Shown here: piece by piece, positions 45,470-55,820 of the stretch
How positions within the stretch are numbered: position 1 is the stretch's first letter
Layout of the letters: the number at the start of each line of letters is the position of its first letter
Program-made: the position numbers and the translations under genes
Notes under the pieces: generated by a model
Databases searched by the model: none
What the model saw: the letters and a program-made list of their open reading frames with translations, nothing else
What the model was told of the DNA's origin: nothing
DNA from: Streptococcus sp. sy004
GTDB lineage: Bacteria; Bacillota; Bacilli; Lactobacillales; Streptococcaceae
DNA: 64,000 nucleotides
NCBI RefSeq assembly: GCF_007859205.1
Contig: NZ_VOHP01000001.1
Coordinates: 372,001 to 436,000 of the forward strand
Direction: 5' to 3'

Positions 45470-46840
45470 TTATTTTGCATTAAGAGCAGCCATTGTGATG
45501 TAGTTGTATGGCTTATTGAAATGTGGCAAGAAGAAAATATCTGTTAGTGCCAATTTCTCGATCGTTACACCTTCTTGGATAGCAAGTGAGAACATATGAA
45601 TACCCATAGACATATCTTCACGAGCTACCATTTGAGCACCAAGGATACGACGTGATTCTTTATCGTAAACGATTTTTAGTGTTACTGGGAAGTTACCATG
45701 TTCCATAAACTCTGGTTTTTGATTATCAGTAAACTCAGTGACCTCAGCATCAAAACCAAGACGATTTGCTTTTTCAAGTGTCAAACCAGTTGATACCATG
45801 TGCAAGCCATAGATTGAAATACCATTTGACCCTTGTACACCAATTCCTTCAAGGTCTGTACCACAAGCGTTATGTGCTGCTACGATACCTGTACGAACAG
45901 CATTTGACGCAAGAGCGATATAGCTAGTGTCTTTAGTTGCATTGTCATAGATTGTTGCACAATCACCAATTGCATAGACATCTTTAACACTTGTTTCTTG
46001 TTTCTTGTTAACAAGGAATGCACCATTACGGAACAATTCAACTTTATCACCAGCAAGAGCTGTATTAGGACGGAAGCCAACAGCCAAAACAACCATGTCA
46101 ACATCGTACTCAGCTTTATCAGTAATGATTTTTTCAACTTTACCATCACCAGCGATTTCTTTAACCGTTTGACCGAAAGCCAGTTGGATGCCATTATCTT
46201 CAAGATTCTTAGCCATCATATCAGTCAAATCTTTGTCATAGTAACCTGCAAGACATGTATCAACAACGTCAATCAAGATGACTTCTTTGCCTTTACGTTG
46301 GAAAGCTTCTGCTAACTCAACACCAATATAACCTGCACCAACAACAGCAACACGTTTAATATCAGCATCTTTTAGTTTTTCAATAACGTCTGCTGAATTT
46401 TGATACAATTTAACAAATTGCAAGTTCTTAAGTGTAGCTTCAAATTCACGAGAACCTTCTTTGATTTCAGCACCTTTGATTGGAGGAAGAATTGGTTGTG
46501 AACCTGTCGCAAAGATCAATTTGTCGTAAGTTTCAACATGTTTTGTTCCATCTTCTAGAACTGCATGAACTTCTTTTTTGTCATAGTCAATAGACTCAAC
46601 AGGAGAGTTCATGTAAACTTTAGCTCCCATACTTTCCAATTGTTCTTTATCAGAATAGAACAAACCTTCTGGTCCAGCAATTTGTTCACCAATCCAAAGC
46701 GCCATTCCGCAACCTAGGAAAGAAATGTTAGAGTTTTGGTCAAAAACAACAATTTCGTTTTCACTACCATAATTTGACAACATTGTTTTAATACAAGCTG
46801 TACCTGCGTGGTTTGCACCAACAACAACAATTTTACTCAT
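45470..46840 (-). CDS. nox: Water-forming NADH oxidase
   Basis: 456 aa, flavoprotein disulfide-reductase fold. FAD motif [14 protein letters not shown], redox-active single Cys44 in [12 protein letters not shown] (cysteine sulfenic acid form), NADH-binding [17 protein letters not shown] and FAD-binding VYAIGDCA. It reduces O2 to water with two NADH, balancing NAD+ against ldh. ATG 46840 has a good -10 (TATAAT, 46883-46878) upstream with an overlapping cre-like sequence. Confidence 0.96.
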   Translation of the reverse strand: MSKIVVVGANHAGTACIKTMLSNYGSENEIVVFDQNSNISFLGCGMALWIGEQIAGPEGLFYSDKEQLESMGAKVYMNSPVESIDYDKKEVHAVLEDGTKHVETYDKLIFATGSQPILPPIKGAEIKEGSREFEATLKNLQFVKLYQNSADVIEKLKDADIKRVAVVGAGYIGVELAEAFQRKGKEVILIDVVDTCLAGYYDKDLTDMMAKNLEDNGIQLAFGQTVKEIAGDGKVEKIITDKAEYDVDMVVLAVGFRPNTALAGDKVELFRNGAFLVNKKQETSVKDVYAIGDCATIYDNATKDTSYIALASNAVRTGIVAAHNACGTDLEGIGVQGSNGISIYGLHMVSTGLTLEKANRLGFDAEVTEFTDNQKPEFMEHGNFPVTLKIVYDKESRRILGAQMVAREDMSMGIHMFSLAIQEGVTIEKLALTDIFFLPHFNKPYNYITMAALNAK

Positions 46841-46891
46841 TTTAAAATCTCTACTTTCATTTTTTTCTTACTCTTTTATTATACCATTTTT

Positions 46892-46905
46892 TAAAAACGC
46901 TTTCC
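46892..46905 (-). promoter_or_regulatory. Cre-like sequence over the nox promoter
   Basis: GGAAAGCGTTTTTA on the minus strand differs from the cre consensus at two positions and lies between -10 and the expected -35, where binding would repress. Weak-to-moderate evidence. Confidence 0.35.
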
Positions 46906-46944
46906 ACTAATTTGACTAGATTTTACGTTATTTATTTAAAAAAT

Positions 46945-46969
46945 AAAAAATCGGTTATGCCGATTTTTT
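46945..46969 (-). terminator. Terminator of the nucleoside transport operon
   Basis: AAAAAATCGG (46945-46954) and CCGATTTTTT (46960-46969), overlapping the last codon of the final permease gene; symmetric, so it may stop transcription from both sides. Confidence 0.8.
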
Positions 46970-47933
46970 ATTTTGATTTAATGTAGTTCACTCCATCAGC
47001 TTTAGGTGCGACAGATTGTCCAAAGAAAGCTGCTAAAACCACAATAGTCAAGAGATAAGGTGCAATCTGAAGATAAACTGTTGGAATTTTTGACAAGAGT
47101 GGTAATTGACTACCAATAACCGCTAAACTTTGTGATAAACCAAAGAATAGACTAGCCAACATAGCACCTACTGGATTCCACTTACCGAAAATCATCGCCG
47201 CTAAGGAGATGAAACCTGGACCTAAGATTGTTGTAATGGCAAAGTTTACTGAAATTGATTGCGCATAAAGTGCTCCACCAACACCACCAAGGAAACCTGA
47301 AATCATAATACCAAAATAACGCATTTTGTAAACATTGATTCCCAAAGTGTCTGCTGCTTGTGGGTGCTCACCAACTGAACGCAAACGTAAACCAAAACGT
47401 GTTTTATATAGAACATACCATGCAGCAAATGAGAAAGCAATCGCTAAATAACCTAAGATACTCGTATTTGTAAAGAAAATTTCACCTAAAACAGGAATAT
47501 CTGACAAAACTGGGAAAGTAAATTTTCCAAAAGATTGTTGGATATTATCTGTTTGCCCTTTAGAATAAAGAGCCTTAGTTAAGAAAATCGCTAGAGCAGG
47601 TGCTAAAAGATTGAGTACTGTACCACTTACGGTATGGTCGGCTCTAAAATTGATAGTCGCTAAGGCATGAATAAGAGAAAAAACTAACCCAACTAAACCT
47701 GCTACCAACATAGCTACCCAAGGAGTCATTTTTCCAAAACTATCAGCAAATTCTAAATTGAAAACAATTCCAGAAAAGGCTCCAACAACCATGATCCCTT
47801 CAAGACCGACATTAACCGTTCCAGAACGTTCTGAGAAAACCCCGCCAATACTAGTAAAAATTAAAGGCGCAGCATAGATTAACATAGAGGATACTAAGAG
47901 CGATAAAATTGTTACTAAACTTAATGATGGCAT
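46968..47933 (-). CDS. rnsD: Nucleoside ABC transporter permease, second subunit (RnsD-type)
   Basis: 321 aa from ATG 47933 (MPSLSLVTILSLL), which follows GGAGGAAAATAGG; a longer frame is rejected. About eight to nine membrane segments. The BPD_transp_2 signature is in VNVGLEGIMVVGAFSGI and RSVGEHPQAADTLGINVYKMR. With its partner it forms the membrane channel of an RnsBACD-type importer of ribonucleosides. Start and the partner's stop are one base apart. Confidence 0.9.
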   Translation of the reverse strand: MPSLSLVTILSLLVSSMLIYAAPLIFTSIGGVFSERSGTVNVGLEGIMVVGAFSGIVFNLEFADSFGKMTPWVAMLVAGLVGLVFSLIHALATINFRADHTVSGTVLNLLAPALAIFLTKALYSKGQTDNIQQSFGKFTFPVLSDIPVLGEIFFTNTSILGYLAIAFSFAAWYVLYKTRFGLRLRSVGEHPQAADTLGINVYKMRYFGIMISGFLGGVGGALYAQSISVNFAITTILGPGFISLAAMIFGKWNPVGAMLASLFFGLSQSLAVIGSQLPLLSKIPTVYLQIAPYLLTIVVLAAFFGQSVAPKADGVNYIKSK

Positions 47934-47934
47934 C

Positions 47935-48996
47935 CTATTTTCCTCCTTTTCCAGCTTTTCGTGAAGCCATAAATCGTTCAATTAAATAATGTGATGCAAC
48001 GAAGAAGATAATTGAAGCTGTTACAATACTTACCAATTCTGGTGGAATACCAGCCACAGTCATCCCTGTCTTACCAACACTCAAAATGGCAAAAAGCAAG
48101 GCAGCAAAGAAAATACCAATTGGAGAATTCGCTGCTAACAAACTAACAGCCATCCCTTCAAAACCAATAGCAAGTGAGCTATTTTGAACAAAGACATTTT
48201 CAAACGTTCCTAGCCCTTCAACAACCCCACCCAGACCTGCTAAGGCACCTGAGATAACCATAGATAAGATAATGGTTTTTTTAGCTGACATACCTGCATA
48301 TTCACTGGCATGTGAATTTAGACCAACTGAACGAATTTCAAAACCTAAAATTGTTTTGTTCAGTAAGAACCAAATAACAGCAATTGCAATCAAGGCAAAG
48401 AAAATACCAATATTCATTCGAGAATTACTAGTCATTGCTGATAGCCATTCTGTTTGATAAGAAGCATTACTACTAACTTGAATACTAGAGTCAACACTAC
48501 GCATTAAATCTTTAGAAAAAGCATTTTGAATAATGGCATTACCACCGTAAAGAATGATGTAATTCATCATGATGGTTACGATAACTTCACTAGTTCCTAA
48601 ATAAGCACGAAGAACACCTGGAATAGCTCCTGACAGACCTCCTGCCAACATCGCAATTACTACAGTAATTAGGATTAACAATGGACGAGACATATCAGGA
48701 TTTTCCAAAGCAAACCAACCTGCAGCAATCCAACCTGCTAAAGCCTGTCCTGGCAAACCGACATTAAAGAATCCAGCACGACTGGCTACAGAGAAACCTA
48801 GACCGATTAAAATAAGTGGTCCCATCGCACGGAAAATTTCTCCAATATTTTTCAAGCTACCAAAAGCCACTTGGAAAAGACCTTCATAACCCCAGAGTGG
48901 GTCATATCCAAAAATAAGCATGACTACTGCACCTAGCAACAGGCCTAGTAGAACTGAAATTAAAGGAACAATAATTTGTTGATTTTTCTTAGACAT
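47935..48996 (-). CDS. rnsC: Nucleoside ABC transporter permease, first subunit (RnsC-type)
   Basis: 353 aa from ATG 48996 (MSKKNQQIIVPLIS), after AAGGAGGTTAGTC. About eight to ten membrane helices; FFNVGLPGQALAGWIAAG and GFEIRSVGLNSHASEYAGMSAKK are typical of this permease family. It overlaps the ATPase gene by 8 bases. Works with RnsA and RnsD. Confidence 0.9.
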   Translation of the reverse strand: MSKKNQQIIVPLISVLLGLLLGAVVMLIFGYDPLWGYEGLFQVAFGSLKNIGEIFRAMGPLILIGLGFSVASRAGFFNVGLPGQALAGWIAAGWFALENPDMSRPLLILITVVIAMLAGGLSGAIPGVLRAYLGTSEVIVTIMMNYIILYGGNAIIQNAFSKDLMRSVDSSIQVSSNASYQTEWLSAMTSNSRMNIGIFFALIAIAVIWFLLNKTILGFEIRSVGLNSHASEYAGMSAKKTIILSMVISGALAGLGGVVEGLGTFENVFVQNSSLAIGFEGMAVSLLAANSPIGIFFAALLFAILSVGKTGMTVAGIPPELVSIVTASIIFFVASHYLIERFMASRKAGKGGK

Positions 48997-50521
48997 GACT
49001 AACCTCCTTGTCAATAGCACCGCCTGCCATCAAGATACCTAACTCTTGTTTATTAGTTTCTTCTGGTTTTACAATGCCTTTAATATGGCCGTCATGGATT
49101 ACAGCAATACGATCTGAAACATCTAAAATTTCATCTAATTCAAAACTCACAACAAGAACCGCCTTGCCTTTATCACGTTCAGCAATCAAACGTTTACGAA
49201 TGTACTCAATCGCTCCCACATCCAAGCCACGAGTTGGTTGACTAACAATTAGTAAGTCTGGGTTACGATCAACTTCACGAGCAATAATAGCCTTTTGCTG
49301 ATTACCACCTGAAAAACCTTTGGCAGGTACTAGTTCATTAGCTCCACGAACATCAAATTCTGCCATCAGTTTCTTAGCATAATCATTGATTTTCTTATAA
49401 TCTAAGATACCTTTTTTACTTAAAGGTTCTTTATAATAAGTTTGAAGTGCGATATTTTCAGCCAAAGTCATAGGAAGTACCAAACCATCACGATGACGAT
49501 CCTCAGGAACATGACCAACACTCAGCTCTGTAATTTGACGAGCTGTCATTTTTGTTATTTCTTGTCCTTTTATTTTAATGCTTCCTGATTTCGCCTTGCG
49601 TAATCCTGTGATTGCTTGAATCAATTCACTTTGACCATTGCCATCAATTCCAGCAATACCAATGATTTCGCCAGCTCTCACATCTAATGATAGATTTTTA
49701 ACTGCTGGAATTCCCCTATTTTCATTGACAACTAAATCTTTAATTGATAACACAACGTCTTTTGGTTCAGCAGCTTTTTTAGCCGTTTTGAAAGAAACAG
49801 AACGCCCAACCATCATTTCAGCCAAATCTTCAGCAGTTGCTCCAGCAACATTAACCGTTTGAATACTCTTACCACGACGAATTACAGTAACACGATTAGC
49901 AACTGCTCTAATCTCGTCTAATTTATGTGTGATTAGGATAATAGATTTACCTTCTTTGACCAAATTACGCATGATTACCATCAATTCTTGAATTTCAGAT
50001 GGGGTCAAAACGGCTGTTGGCTCATCAAAAATCAACAAATCTGCACCACGATAAAGAGTTTTCAAAATTTCAACACGTTGTTGAGCACCTACTGTAATGT
50101 CCTCTACCTTAGCAGAAGGATCTACGGCTAAACCATATTTTTCAGAAAGTTCCTTGATTTCCTTAGTCGCTTTCTTCAAATCTAAAACGCCATTTTTAAC
50201 GGTTTCGTTACCAAGAATAATATTTTCAGCAACTGTAAAGGCTTCCACCAACATAAAATGTTGGTGAACCATTCCAATTCCTAAGCTGTTAGATTTAGAG
50301 GGCGAATCAATCTTAACTACTTCACCTTTAATCGCAATTTCTCCACTCGTTGGTTCAAGCAAACCTGCTAGCATATTCATCAAAGTTGATTTTCCTGCTC
50401 CATTTTCACCAAGAAGAGCATGAATCTCACCTTTTTTAACCGTTAGGTTAATGTGATCATTAGCTACAAAATCACCAAATTTTTTTGTGATTTCTCTCAT
50501 TTCAATGACATTTTCAGTCAT
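48989..50521 (-). CDS. rnsA: Nucleoside ABC transporter ATP-binding protein (RnsA-type, double ABC domain)
   Basis: 510 aa with two fused ATPase domains. The first has Walker [13 protein letters not shown] and Walker B LLIFDEPTAVL. The second is degenerate in its P-loop (GIDGNGQSELIQ) but keeps a FSGGNQQKAIIAREV signature and LLIVSQPTRGLD. This is the CUT2-like organisation used by BMP-type nucleoside importers, energising RnsC/RnsD. Separated from the binding-protein gene by 124 bases holding three hairpins. Confidence 0.93.
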   Translation of the reverse strand: MTENVIEMREITKKFGDFVANDHINLTVKKGEIHALLGENGAGKSTLMNMLAGLLEPTSGEIAIKGEVVKIDSPSKSNSLGIGMVHQHFMLVEAFTVAENIILGNETVKNGVLDLKKATKEIKELSEKYGLAVDPSAKVEDITVGAQQRVEILKTLYRGADLLIFDEPTAVLTPSEIQELMVIMRNLVKEGKSIILITHKLDEIRAVANRVTVIRRGKSIQTVNVAGATAEDLAEMMVGRSVSFKTAKKAAEPKDVVLSIKDLVVNENRGIPAVKNLSLDVRAGEIIGIAGIDGNGQSELIQAITGLRKAKSGSIKIKGQEITKMTARQITELSVGHVPEDRHRDGLVLPMTLAENIALQTYYKEPLSKKGILDYKKINDYAKKLMAEFDVRGANELVPAKGFSGGNQQKAIIAREVDRNPDLLIVSQPTRGLDVGAIEYIRKRLIAERDKGKAVLVVSFELDEILDVSDRIAVIHDGHIKGIVKPEETNKQELGILMAGGAIDKEVSHV

Positions 50522-50562
50522 AGGAATCTTCCTTTCAACATAATATCTATCAGTCAGTAAAA

Positions 50563-50637
50563 CTTAGCAAAATTGCTAAGCTTTACTGAGGTATAAATAC
50601 CTCAGTCTCTTAAAAAGCGACCGACAATGGTCGCTTT
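50563..50637 (-). terminator. Three tandem hairpins between the binding protein and ATPase genes
   Basis: In transcript order: AAAGCGACC/GGTCGCTTT (50629-50637 with 50614-50622) followed by TTAAG; ACTGAGGTAT/ATACCTCAGT (50585-50606, loop 2); CTTAGCAA/TTGCTAAG (50563-50580, loop 2). The first resembles a leaky terminator; the others could block exonucleases. Together they would give more binding protein than transporter. Confidence 0.6.
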
Positions 50638-50645
50638 ATGCATCA

Positions 50646-51695
50646 TTATTTTTCTGGAACAGTGATTTCACCAGAAATAATTTTAGCTTTAGCATCTTCC
50701 ACTGCTTTTTTAGCCTCATCATCAAGATTAGTTGTAGCAATATTCACACCACCATCTTTAAGACCATAAACAGTTGTTTTACCACCTGGGAATTTACCAT
50801 CTTTTGTCTCGTTTGTGATTGATTGTAAAGCATTACCAACTTCTTTAATAGATGATGCTAGAACAAAGTTTGATTCCTTACCATCTTTAGAAGTGTATTT
50901 ACCTTCTTCAGATTGATCTCGGTCAACGCCAATAACCCAAACTTTTTCATCTTCGTTTTTAGTTTCGTTGATTGATTTAGCTTCACTAAATACGCCTGCA
51001 CCAGTTCCTCCTGCTGCTTGATAGATAACATCTGCACCAGCTGCATATTGAGCAGCTGCGATTGTTTTACCTTTAGCCGCATCACCAAATGAACCAGCAT
51101 ATTCTACTGAAATTTTAATAGATGAATCTACAGATTTCACACCCGCTTCAAAACCTTTTTCGAAACGAGTGATAACTTCACCTTCCATACCACCGATGAA
51201 GCCAACTTGTTTAGTTTTCGTTGCTTTAGCTGCTGCAACCCCTGCCAAATATGCTGCTTCATTATCTGCAAAAACAACACTCGCTACGTTATCTTTACCT
51301 TCAATAACAGAGTCAATGATCGCAAAGTTAGTATCTGGATTATCACCAGCAACTTTATCTACTGCATCATAGAGAGCAAATCCTACACCGAAAACTAACT
51401 GATAACCACTATCTACTGCACTACTCAAGTTAGTTGTAAATTCTGATTCACCTGATGATTGGAAGTAAGTATAGCCATTATCTTTTGATAGACCATTCTC
51501 TTTACCCCAAGCTTGCAAACCTTCCCAAGCTGACTGGTTAAATGATTTGTCGTCAACTCCACCAGTATCCGTAACCATTGCAACTTTCAAATCCGTTGCT
51601 GCTTCACTAGATGACGCTGCCTTACGATTTGAACAAGCAGCCAATCCTAGTACAGCTACTGACGTTAAACCAACACCAATAAGTTTCTTGTTCAT
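50646..51695 (-). CDS. rnsB: Nucleoside-binding lipoprotein (BMP family; RnsB-type)
   Basis: 349 aa. The lipobox LGLAAC gives lipidated Cys21. The BMP/PnrA fold follows: KVAMVTDTGGVDDKSFNQSAWEGL, then GFIGGMEGEVITRFEKGFEAGV and GADVIYQAAGGTGAGVF. BMP proteins bind purine or pyrimidine nucleosides outside the membrane. It opens the transporter part of the operon downstream of cdd, with AGGAGGGTTCATTCAA before ATG 51695. Confidence 0.94.
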   Translation of the reverse strand: MNKKLIGVGLTSVAVLGLAACSNRKAASSSEAATDLKVAMVTDTGGVDDKSFNQSAWEGLQAWGKENGLSKDNGYTYFQSSGESEFTTNLSSAVDSGYQLVFGVGFALYDAVDKVAGDNPDTNFAIIDSVIEGKDNVASVVFADNEAAYLAGVAAAKATKTKQVGFIGGMEGEVITRFEKGFEAGVKSVDSSIKISVEYAGSFGDAAKGKTIAAAQYAAGADVIYQAAGGTGAGVFSEAKSINETKNEDEKVWVIGVDRDQSEEGKYTSKDGKESNFVLASSIKEVGNALQSITNETKDGKFPGGKTTVYGLKDGGVNIATTNLDDEAKKAVEDAKAKIISGEITVPEK

Positions 51696-51722
51696 TTGAA
51701 TGAACCCTCCTAAATATTTTTT

Positions 51723-51739
51723 TGTAACTTAACGTTACA
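51723..51739. promoter_or_regulatory. Palindrome just upstream of the binding-protein gene
   Basis: TGTAAC (51723-51728), 5 nt, GTTACA (51734-51739), about 28 bases before the rnsB start. It may be an operator or an mRNA hairpin near the ribosome site. Weak. Confidence 0.3.
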
Positions 51740-51760
51740 GTAGTTAACTCAATAAACAGA

Positions 51761-52150
51761 TCAATTAAAATCTGTGAAAGAATATGGAATTAAATCCTTG
51801 ACCATCATCTCGACCGTCTTACCATTTTTAGCGACTAAGATAACCTTACTATCTGGTTCGAAAAATTCAACCATAACTTGACGACAAGCACCACAAGGTG
51901 AGATTGGTTCTTTTGTTTCTCCATAAATTGCAATCTCTGACAAGTTAGTATAGCCTTCTGAAACTGCCTTGAAGATTGCTGTGCGTTCACCACAATTTGT
52001 CAAACCATAGCTTACATTTTCTACGTTACAACCTAAAAAAACTTCTCCATCAATTGTTTTAACAGCTGCACCAACTGGAAATTTAGAATAAGGAACATAC
52101 GCTTTTCCACTAGCTTTCTGAGCTAATTCTGCTAATTTAGTATCCACCAT
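51761..52150 (-). CDS. cdd: Cytidine deaminase
   Basis: 129 aa from ATG 52150 ([15 protein letters not shown]), after CAAAGGAGAACAAGTTG; the longer frame upstream is just deoC read in another phase. Zinc ligands are Cys in [10 protein letters not shown] and PCGACRQV, with catalytic Glu in CGER. It converts cytidine and deoxycytidine to uridine and deoxyuridine, feeding the phosphorylase. Overlaps deoC by 14 bases. Confidence 0.94.
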   Translation of the reverse strand: MVDTKLAELAQKASGKAYVPYSKFPVGAAVKTIDGEVFLGCNVENVSYGLTNCGERTAIFKAVSEGYTNLSEIAIYGETKEPISPCGACRQVMVEFFEPDSKVILVAKNGKTVEMMVKDLIPYSFTDFN

Positions 52151-52799
52151 CAACTTGTTCTCCTTTGATAATCGCAACACCTGATGAGGTTCCAATGCGT
52201 GTTGCTCCTGCTTCAACAAAAGCTTGAGCATCTGCAAATGAACGAGCACCACCCGCAGCTTTTACCCCAATTTCTGGACCAACTGTTTCACGCATTAACT
52301 TAATATCTGCTACTGTTGCCCCATTTGTTGAAAAACCAGTCGATGTTTTAACAAAGTCAGCACCAGCCTTAACAGATAATTGACAAGCTAATACTTTTTC
52401 TTCATCGGTCAAGAGGCAAGTTTCAATGATAACCTTAACCAATTTATCTTGACTAGCTTCAACTACTGCACGAATATCTGCCTCTACCAAGTCTAAATCG
52501 CCAGACTTCAAAGCACCGATGTTGATAACCATATCAATTTCATCAGCACCAGCTTTAATGCTTTCAGACGTCTCAAAGGCTTTAACACTTGGTAAAGTTG
52601 CACCTAAAGGAAAACCAACCACTGTACAAACTTTAACGTCTGTACCTTCTAAGGCTTTAGCACAATGAGAAATCCAAGTTGGATTAACACAAACACTGGC
52701 AAAATCGTACTCCTTGGCTTCCTCTAACAGTTGATCAATCTGTTCACCCGTACTATCTTGTTTAAGTAATGTGTGATCAATATATTTATTAAGTTGCAT
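52137..52799 (-). CDS. deoC: Deoxyribose-phosphate aldolase
   Basis: 220 aa class-I aldolase. Schiff-base Lys in [11 protein letters not shown], second Lys in [12 protein letters not shown], and KVIIETCLL. It splits deoxyribose-5-phosphate into glyceraldehyde-3-phosphate and acetaldehyde, sending salvaged sugar to glycolysis. 19 bases after pdp. Confidence 0.97.
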   Translation of the reverse strand: MQLNKYIDHTLLKQDSTGEQIDQLLEEAKEYDFASVCVNPTWISHCAKALEGTDVKVCTVVGFPLGATLPSVKAFETSESIKAGADEIDMVINIGALKSGDLDLVEADIRAVVEASQDKLVKVIIETCLLTDEEKVLACQLSVKAGADFVKTSTGFSTNGATVADIKLMRETVGPEIGVKAAGGARSFADAQAFVEAGATRIGTSSGVAIIKGEQVDGGY

Positions 52800-52818
52800 A
52801 GTTACTTTTGCCTCTTTC

Positions 52819-54099
52819 CTAAGAAATAATTTTCAAAATTTCTTTTGGTTTTTCTTGAACGTCACCAATGGTGATATTAGCTTGACAATCAGCCAAGACA
52901 GCTTGATCTAATTCTTGGTTAGAATATACCTTAAGAACGACATCACCTTTTGAAACAAACTCGCCAACTTTCTTATCGAAAACCAAACCTGTTTCATAAT
53001 CTAAAGCATCTGTTTTGACAGCTCTACCTGCCCCCAAACGCATAGCAATCAAGCCAAATTCCAAGGCTGGCAAAGCAGTGATGTAGCCATCTTTTTCAGC
53101 TTTGACTTCAGTAATGTATTGAGCTTGCGATGGACGATACAAGTCTTCCAAATCTCCACCTTGATAAGCCACCATTTCTTCGAATTTCTTCAAAGCTTGA
53201 CCATTGACTAGATGTTCTTTAATCGTTGCCAATTCTTCATGACGTCCAGCCAATTCTAACATAACTTGAGCCAATTCACAGATAAACTCTGTCACATCTT
53301 CACGACCCTTGTCTTGCATAATCTCTAGTGCCTCTAACACTTCTAAGCGATTACCTACAGCACGCCCCAAAGGCTGACTCATGTTAGTTACTACTGCAAC
53401 TGTCTTGCGACCGACTTCATTACCTAGGGCGACCATTGTTCGAGATAAGGTTTCAGCATCATCAAGATTTTTCATGAAGGCACCATCACCAACTGTCACA
53501 TCTAGCAAAATGCTATCTGCTCCTGCAGCAATCTTTTTACTCATGACTGAACTAGCAATCAGTGGGATAATATCAACTGTTGCTGTCACATCACGCAAAG
53601 CGTAAAGTAATTTATCTGCCTTAACTAATTGGTCAGATTGACCGATAACAGAAACACCGATATCTTTCACTTGTTGAATAAACTCTTCTTGAGTACGGTC
53701 AATTTGATAACCTTTAATCGACTCTAATTTGTCTAGGGTTCCTCCTGTATGACCTAAACCACGACCACTCATCTTAGCAACTGGAACACCAAAGCTGGCA
53801 ACCAGAGGAGCTAAAATCAAGGTCACCTTATCACCGACACCACCTGTCGAATGCTTATCCGTCTTAATCCCTTCAATAGAAGATAAATCAATTTCTTGTC
53901 CTGTTTTGACCATGCTCATTGTCAAATCACGGATTTCATTAACTGACATCCCTTGGAAATAAATTGCCATTGCCATTGCTGACATTTGATAATCTGGCAC
54001 TTGTCCCTGAGCATAATTTGAAATCAACCAGTTGATTTCTTCCGTACTCAATTCTTTGCCATCACGTTTTTTTTGAATTAAATCTACTGCTCTCATCAT
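52819..54099 (-). CDS. pdp: Pyrimidine-nucleoside phosphorylase
   Basis: 426 aa. The phosphorylase family 3 signatures are [18 protein letters not shown] and [14 protein letters not shown], which bind phosphate and the nucleoside. It phosphorolyses uridine, deoxyuridine and thymidine. Two adjacent ATGs (54099 and 54096) overlap the upstream methyltransferase stop, so translation is coupled. With cdd, deoC and the importer this makes a complete nucleoside uptake and catabolism operon. Confidence 0.95.
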   Translation of the reverse strand: MMRAVDLIQKKRDGKELSTEEINWLISNYAQGQVPDYQMSAMAMAIYFQGMSVNEIRDLTMSMVKTGQEIDLSSIEGIKTDKHSTGGVGDKVTLILAPLVASFGVPVAKMSGRGLGHTGGTLDKLESIKGYQIDRTQEEFIQQVKDIGVSVIGQSDQLVKADKLLYALRDVTATVDIIPLIASSVMSKKIAAGADSILLDVTVGDGAFMKNLDDAETLSRTMVALGNEVGRKTVAVVTNMSQPLGRAVGNRLEVLEALEIMQDKGREDVTEFICELAQVMLELAGRHEELATIKEHLVNGQALKKFEEMVAYQGGDLEDLYRPSQAQYITEVKAEKDGYITALPALEFGLIAMRLGAGRAVKTDALDYETGLVFDKKVGEFVSKGDVVLKVYSNQELDQAVLADCQANITIGDVQEKPKEILKIIS

Positions 54100-54683
54100 T
54101 TCACACTTCTAAGTATATAATAGCCCTTATCTTTTTTAATAATGTCACAATTACCAAAAACTTCTTCCATTTTCTGCTTAGCACTAGGAGCACCTTGTTT
54201 CTTTTGAATTACAATGGTTAAATCTCCGCCCTTGTTCAGATAATGAATCGCCTCTGATAAAATAGTATGGACGACTACTTTTCCTGCCCGAATAGGAGGG
54301 TTACTGATGATATGATCAAAGTTACCGGTTACCTCCGTATAAAGATTTGATTGAAAAATATTAGGCTGAACTTGGTTTAACTGAGCATTTTGCCTTGCTA
54401 AATCTAGAGCTCGTAAATTAATATCCACCATTGTTGACTTCACTTGATAAGCTTTAGCCAAACTAATCCCTAACGGTCCGTAACCACATCCTACATCCAA
54501 GACACTTTCTCCTGGCGAAAAAGTTAAAGTAGATAGAAGCACTTGACTTCCATAATCAACCATACGCTTGGAAAAAACACCCGAGTCTGTTAAAAAATGA
54601 AATTTTTGTCCTAATAAGTCAACTTCTAGTTTTTGAATGTCGTGTTGACTATTTGGATTTTCTGTATAATACATATTTGTCAT
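54096..54683 (-). CDS. Class I SAM-dependent methyltransferase, RsmC-like
   Basis: 195 aa (start Met at 54683; 54674 is an alternative). SAM motif I VLDVGCGYGPLGISLA and the catalytic SNPPIRAGK (NPP) loop with VVHTILSEA following match the half-length RsmC/RlmG-type rRNA guanine-N2 methyltransferases. Substrate, probably 16S rRNA, is inferred. Leads the nucleoside operon. No strong Shine-Dalgarno is visible. A cre-like site lies about 90 bases upstream. Confidence 0.85.
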   Translation of the reverse strand: MTNMYYTENPNSQHDIQKLEVDLLGQKFHFLTDSGVFSKRMVDYGSQVLLSTLTFSPGESVLDVGCGYGPLGISLAKAYQVKSTMVDINLRALDLARQNAQLNQVQPNIFQSNLYTEVTGNFDHIISNPPIRAGKVVVHTILSEAIHYLNKGGDLTIVIQKKQGAPSAKQKMEEVFGNCDIIKKDKGYYILRSVK

Positions 54684-54774
54684 ATTTATCAATACACTCT
54701 TGTATTTTTCTTACAGAATTATCTTAACATAATCTTAAGATTTTGACAAGCTTTAAATCATTTTTTCGTTAGTT

Positions 54775-54788
54775 TAATGACGCTTACA
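54775..54788 (-). promoter_or_regulatory. Cre-like site upstream of the nucleoside operon
   Basis: TGTAAGCGTCATTA on the minus strand, two mismatches from the cre consensus. It lies between the divergent methyltransferase/pdp operon and coaA; catabolite repression of nucleoside use would make sense. Confidence 0.35.
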
Positions 54789-54902
54789 AAGAGATAACAT
54801 TCGGCAATCAAGCGTTTTCTTTTTATTTATGCTATAATATTAGTGTTTGTAAGCCTAGACAAACCAAATATACGATTTTTATTTAAGGAATTCTCTTACA
54901 CT

Positions 54903-55820
54903 ATGGATTTAAGTAATTTTTTTACAATTTCACGTCAGAGTTGGCGACAATTACTATCCCCTACTGACCATATTCCCCTAACAACTGATGAATTAGAACG
55001 TATCAAAAGTCTTAATGATAAAATTAGTATTGCAGATGTTAAAGATATCTACCTTCCTTTGGTGAGTTTAATTCAAATTTATAAGAAAAATTTTGATGAT
55101 CTTCATTTTTCGAAAAATATTTTTTTACAACAGCATACTCCCAATAAACCTTTTATCATCGGTATTTCTGGTAGTGTTGCCGTTGGCAAATCAACAACGA
55201 GTCGTCTATTAACCCTTCTATTAAAACGAACCTTTCCCAAAAGTACAGTCACCATGGTAACTACTGATGGTTTTCTCTATCCGAACGCTATTTTAAAAAA
55301 GAAACATTTACTCCAGCGTAAAGGATTCCCTGAATCCTATGATATGAAGCGTTTAATTCATTTCCTTAATGAGATAAAAAATAACCAAAAAACAACAATC
55401 CCTATTTATTCACATGATATTTATGATATTATCCCCAATCATCAAGAAGAAATTGATGTGCCTGATATTTTAATCATCGAAGGTATCAATGTTTTACAAA
55501 CTCAAGAAAATCAAAATCTATACATTAGTGATTATTTTGATTTTTCAATTTATATCGACGCTGATCGTCAAGCTATTGAACGTTGGTACTTAGAACGTTT
55601 TGAAACATTATTAGATCTAGCAGTAACCAAACCAACTAACTATTATTATCAATTTACACAGATGCCTCGTCAAGAAGCCTTAGCTTTTTCAAAAAATGTT
55701 TGGCAATCGATCAATCTCATCAATCTTAAAGAATTTATCGAACCAACCAAACAACGTGCTGAACTGATTTTATACAAATCAAATAATCATGAAATTGAAC
55801 AAATTTTTCTCAAAAAATAA
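54903..55820 (+). CDS. coaA: Pantothenate kinase (type I)
   Basis: 305 aa from ATG 54903 (MDLSNFFTISRQSW), the family length; a longer frame to 54843 is not supported. P-loop GISGSVAVGKST (about residues 87-98), TTDGFLYPNAIL and ESYDMKRLIHFL. It makes phosphopantothenate, the first step of CoA synthesis, linking to coaB-coaC earlier in this window. Adjacent to rpsT, as is usual in streptococci. Confidence 0.95.
   Translation: MDLSNFFTISRQSWRQLLSPTDHIPLTTDELERIKSLNDKISIADVKDIYLPLVSLIQIYKKNFDDLHFSKNIFLQQHTPNKPFIIGISGSVAVGKSTTSRLLTLLLKRTFPKSTVTMVTTDGFLYPNAILKKKHLLQRKGFPESYDMKRLIHFLNEIKNNQKTTIPIYSHDIYDIIPNHQEEIDVPDILIIEGINVLQTQENQNLYISDYFDFSIYIDADRQAIERWYLERFETLLDLAVTKPTNYYYQFTQMPRQEALAFSKNVWQSINLINLKEFIEPTKQRAELILYKSNNHEIEQIFLKK

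Noticed and set aside
52151-52252. Upstream extension of cdd
   Set aside because: These codons are deoC in another frame; ATG 52150 has a strong ribosome site and gives the normal 129-aa length.
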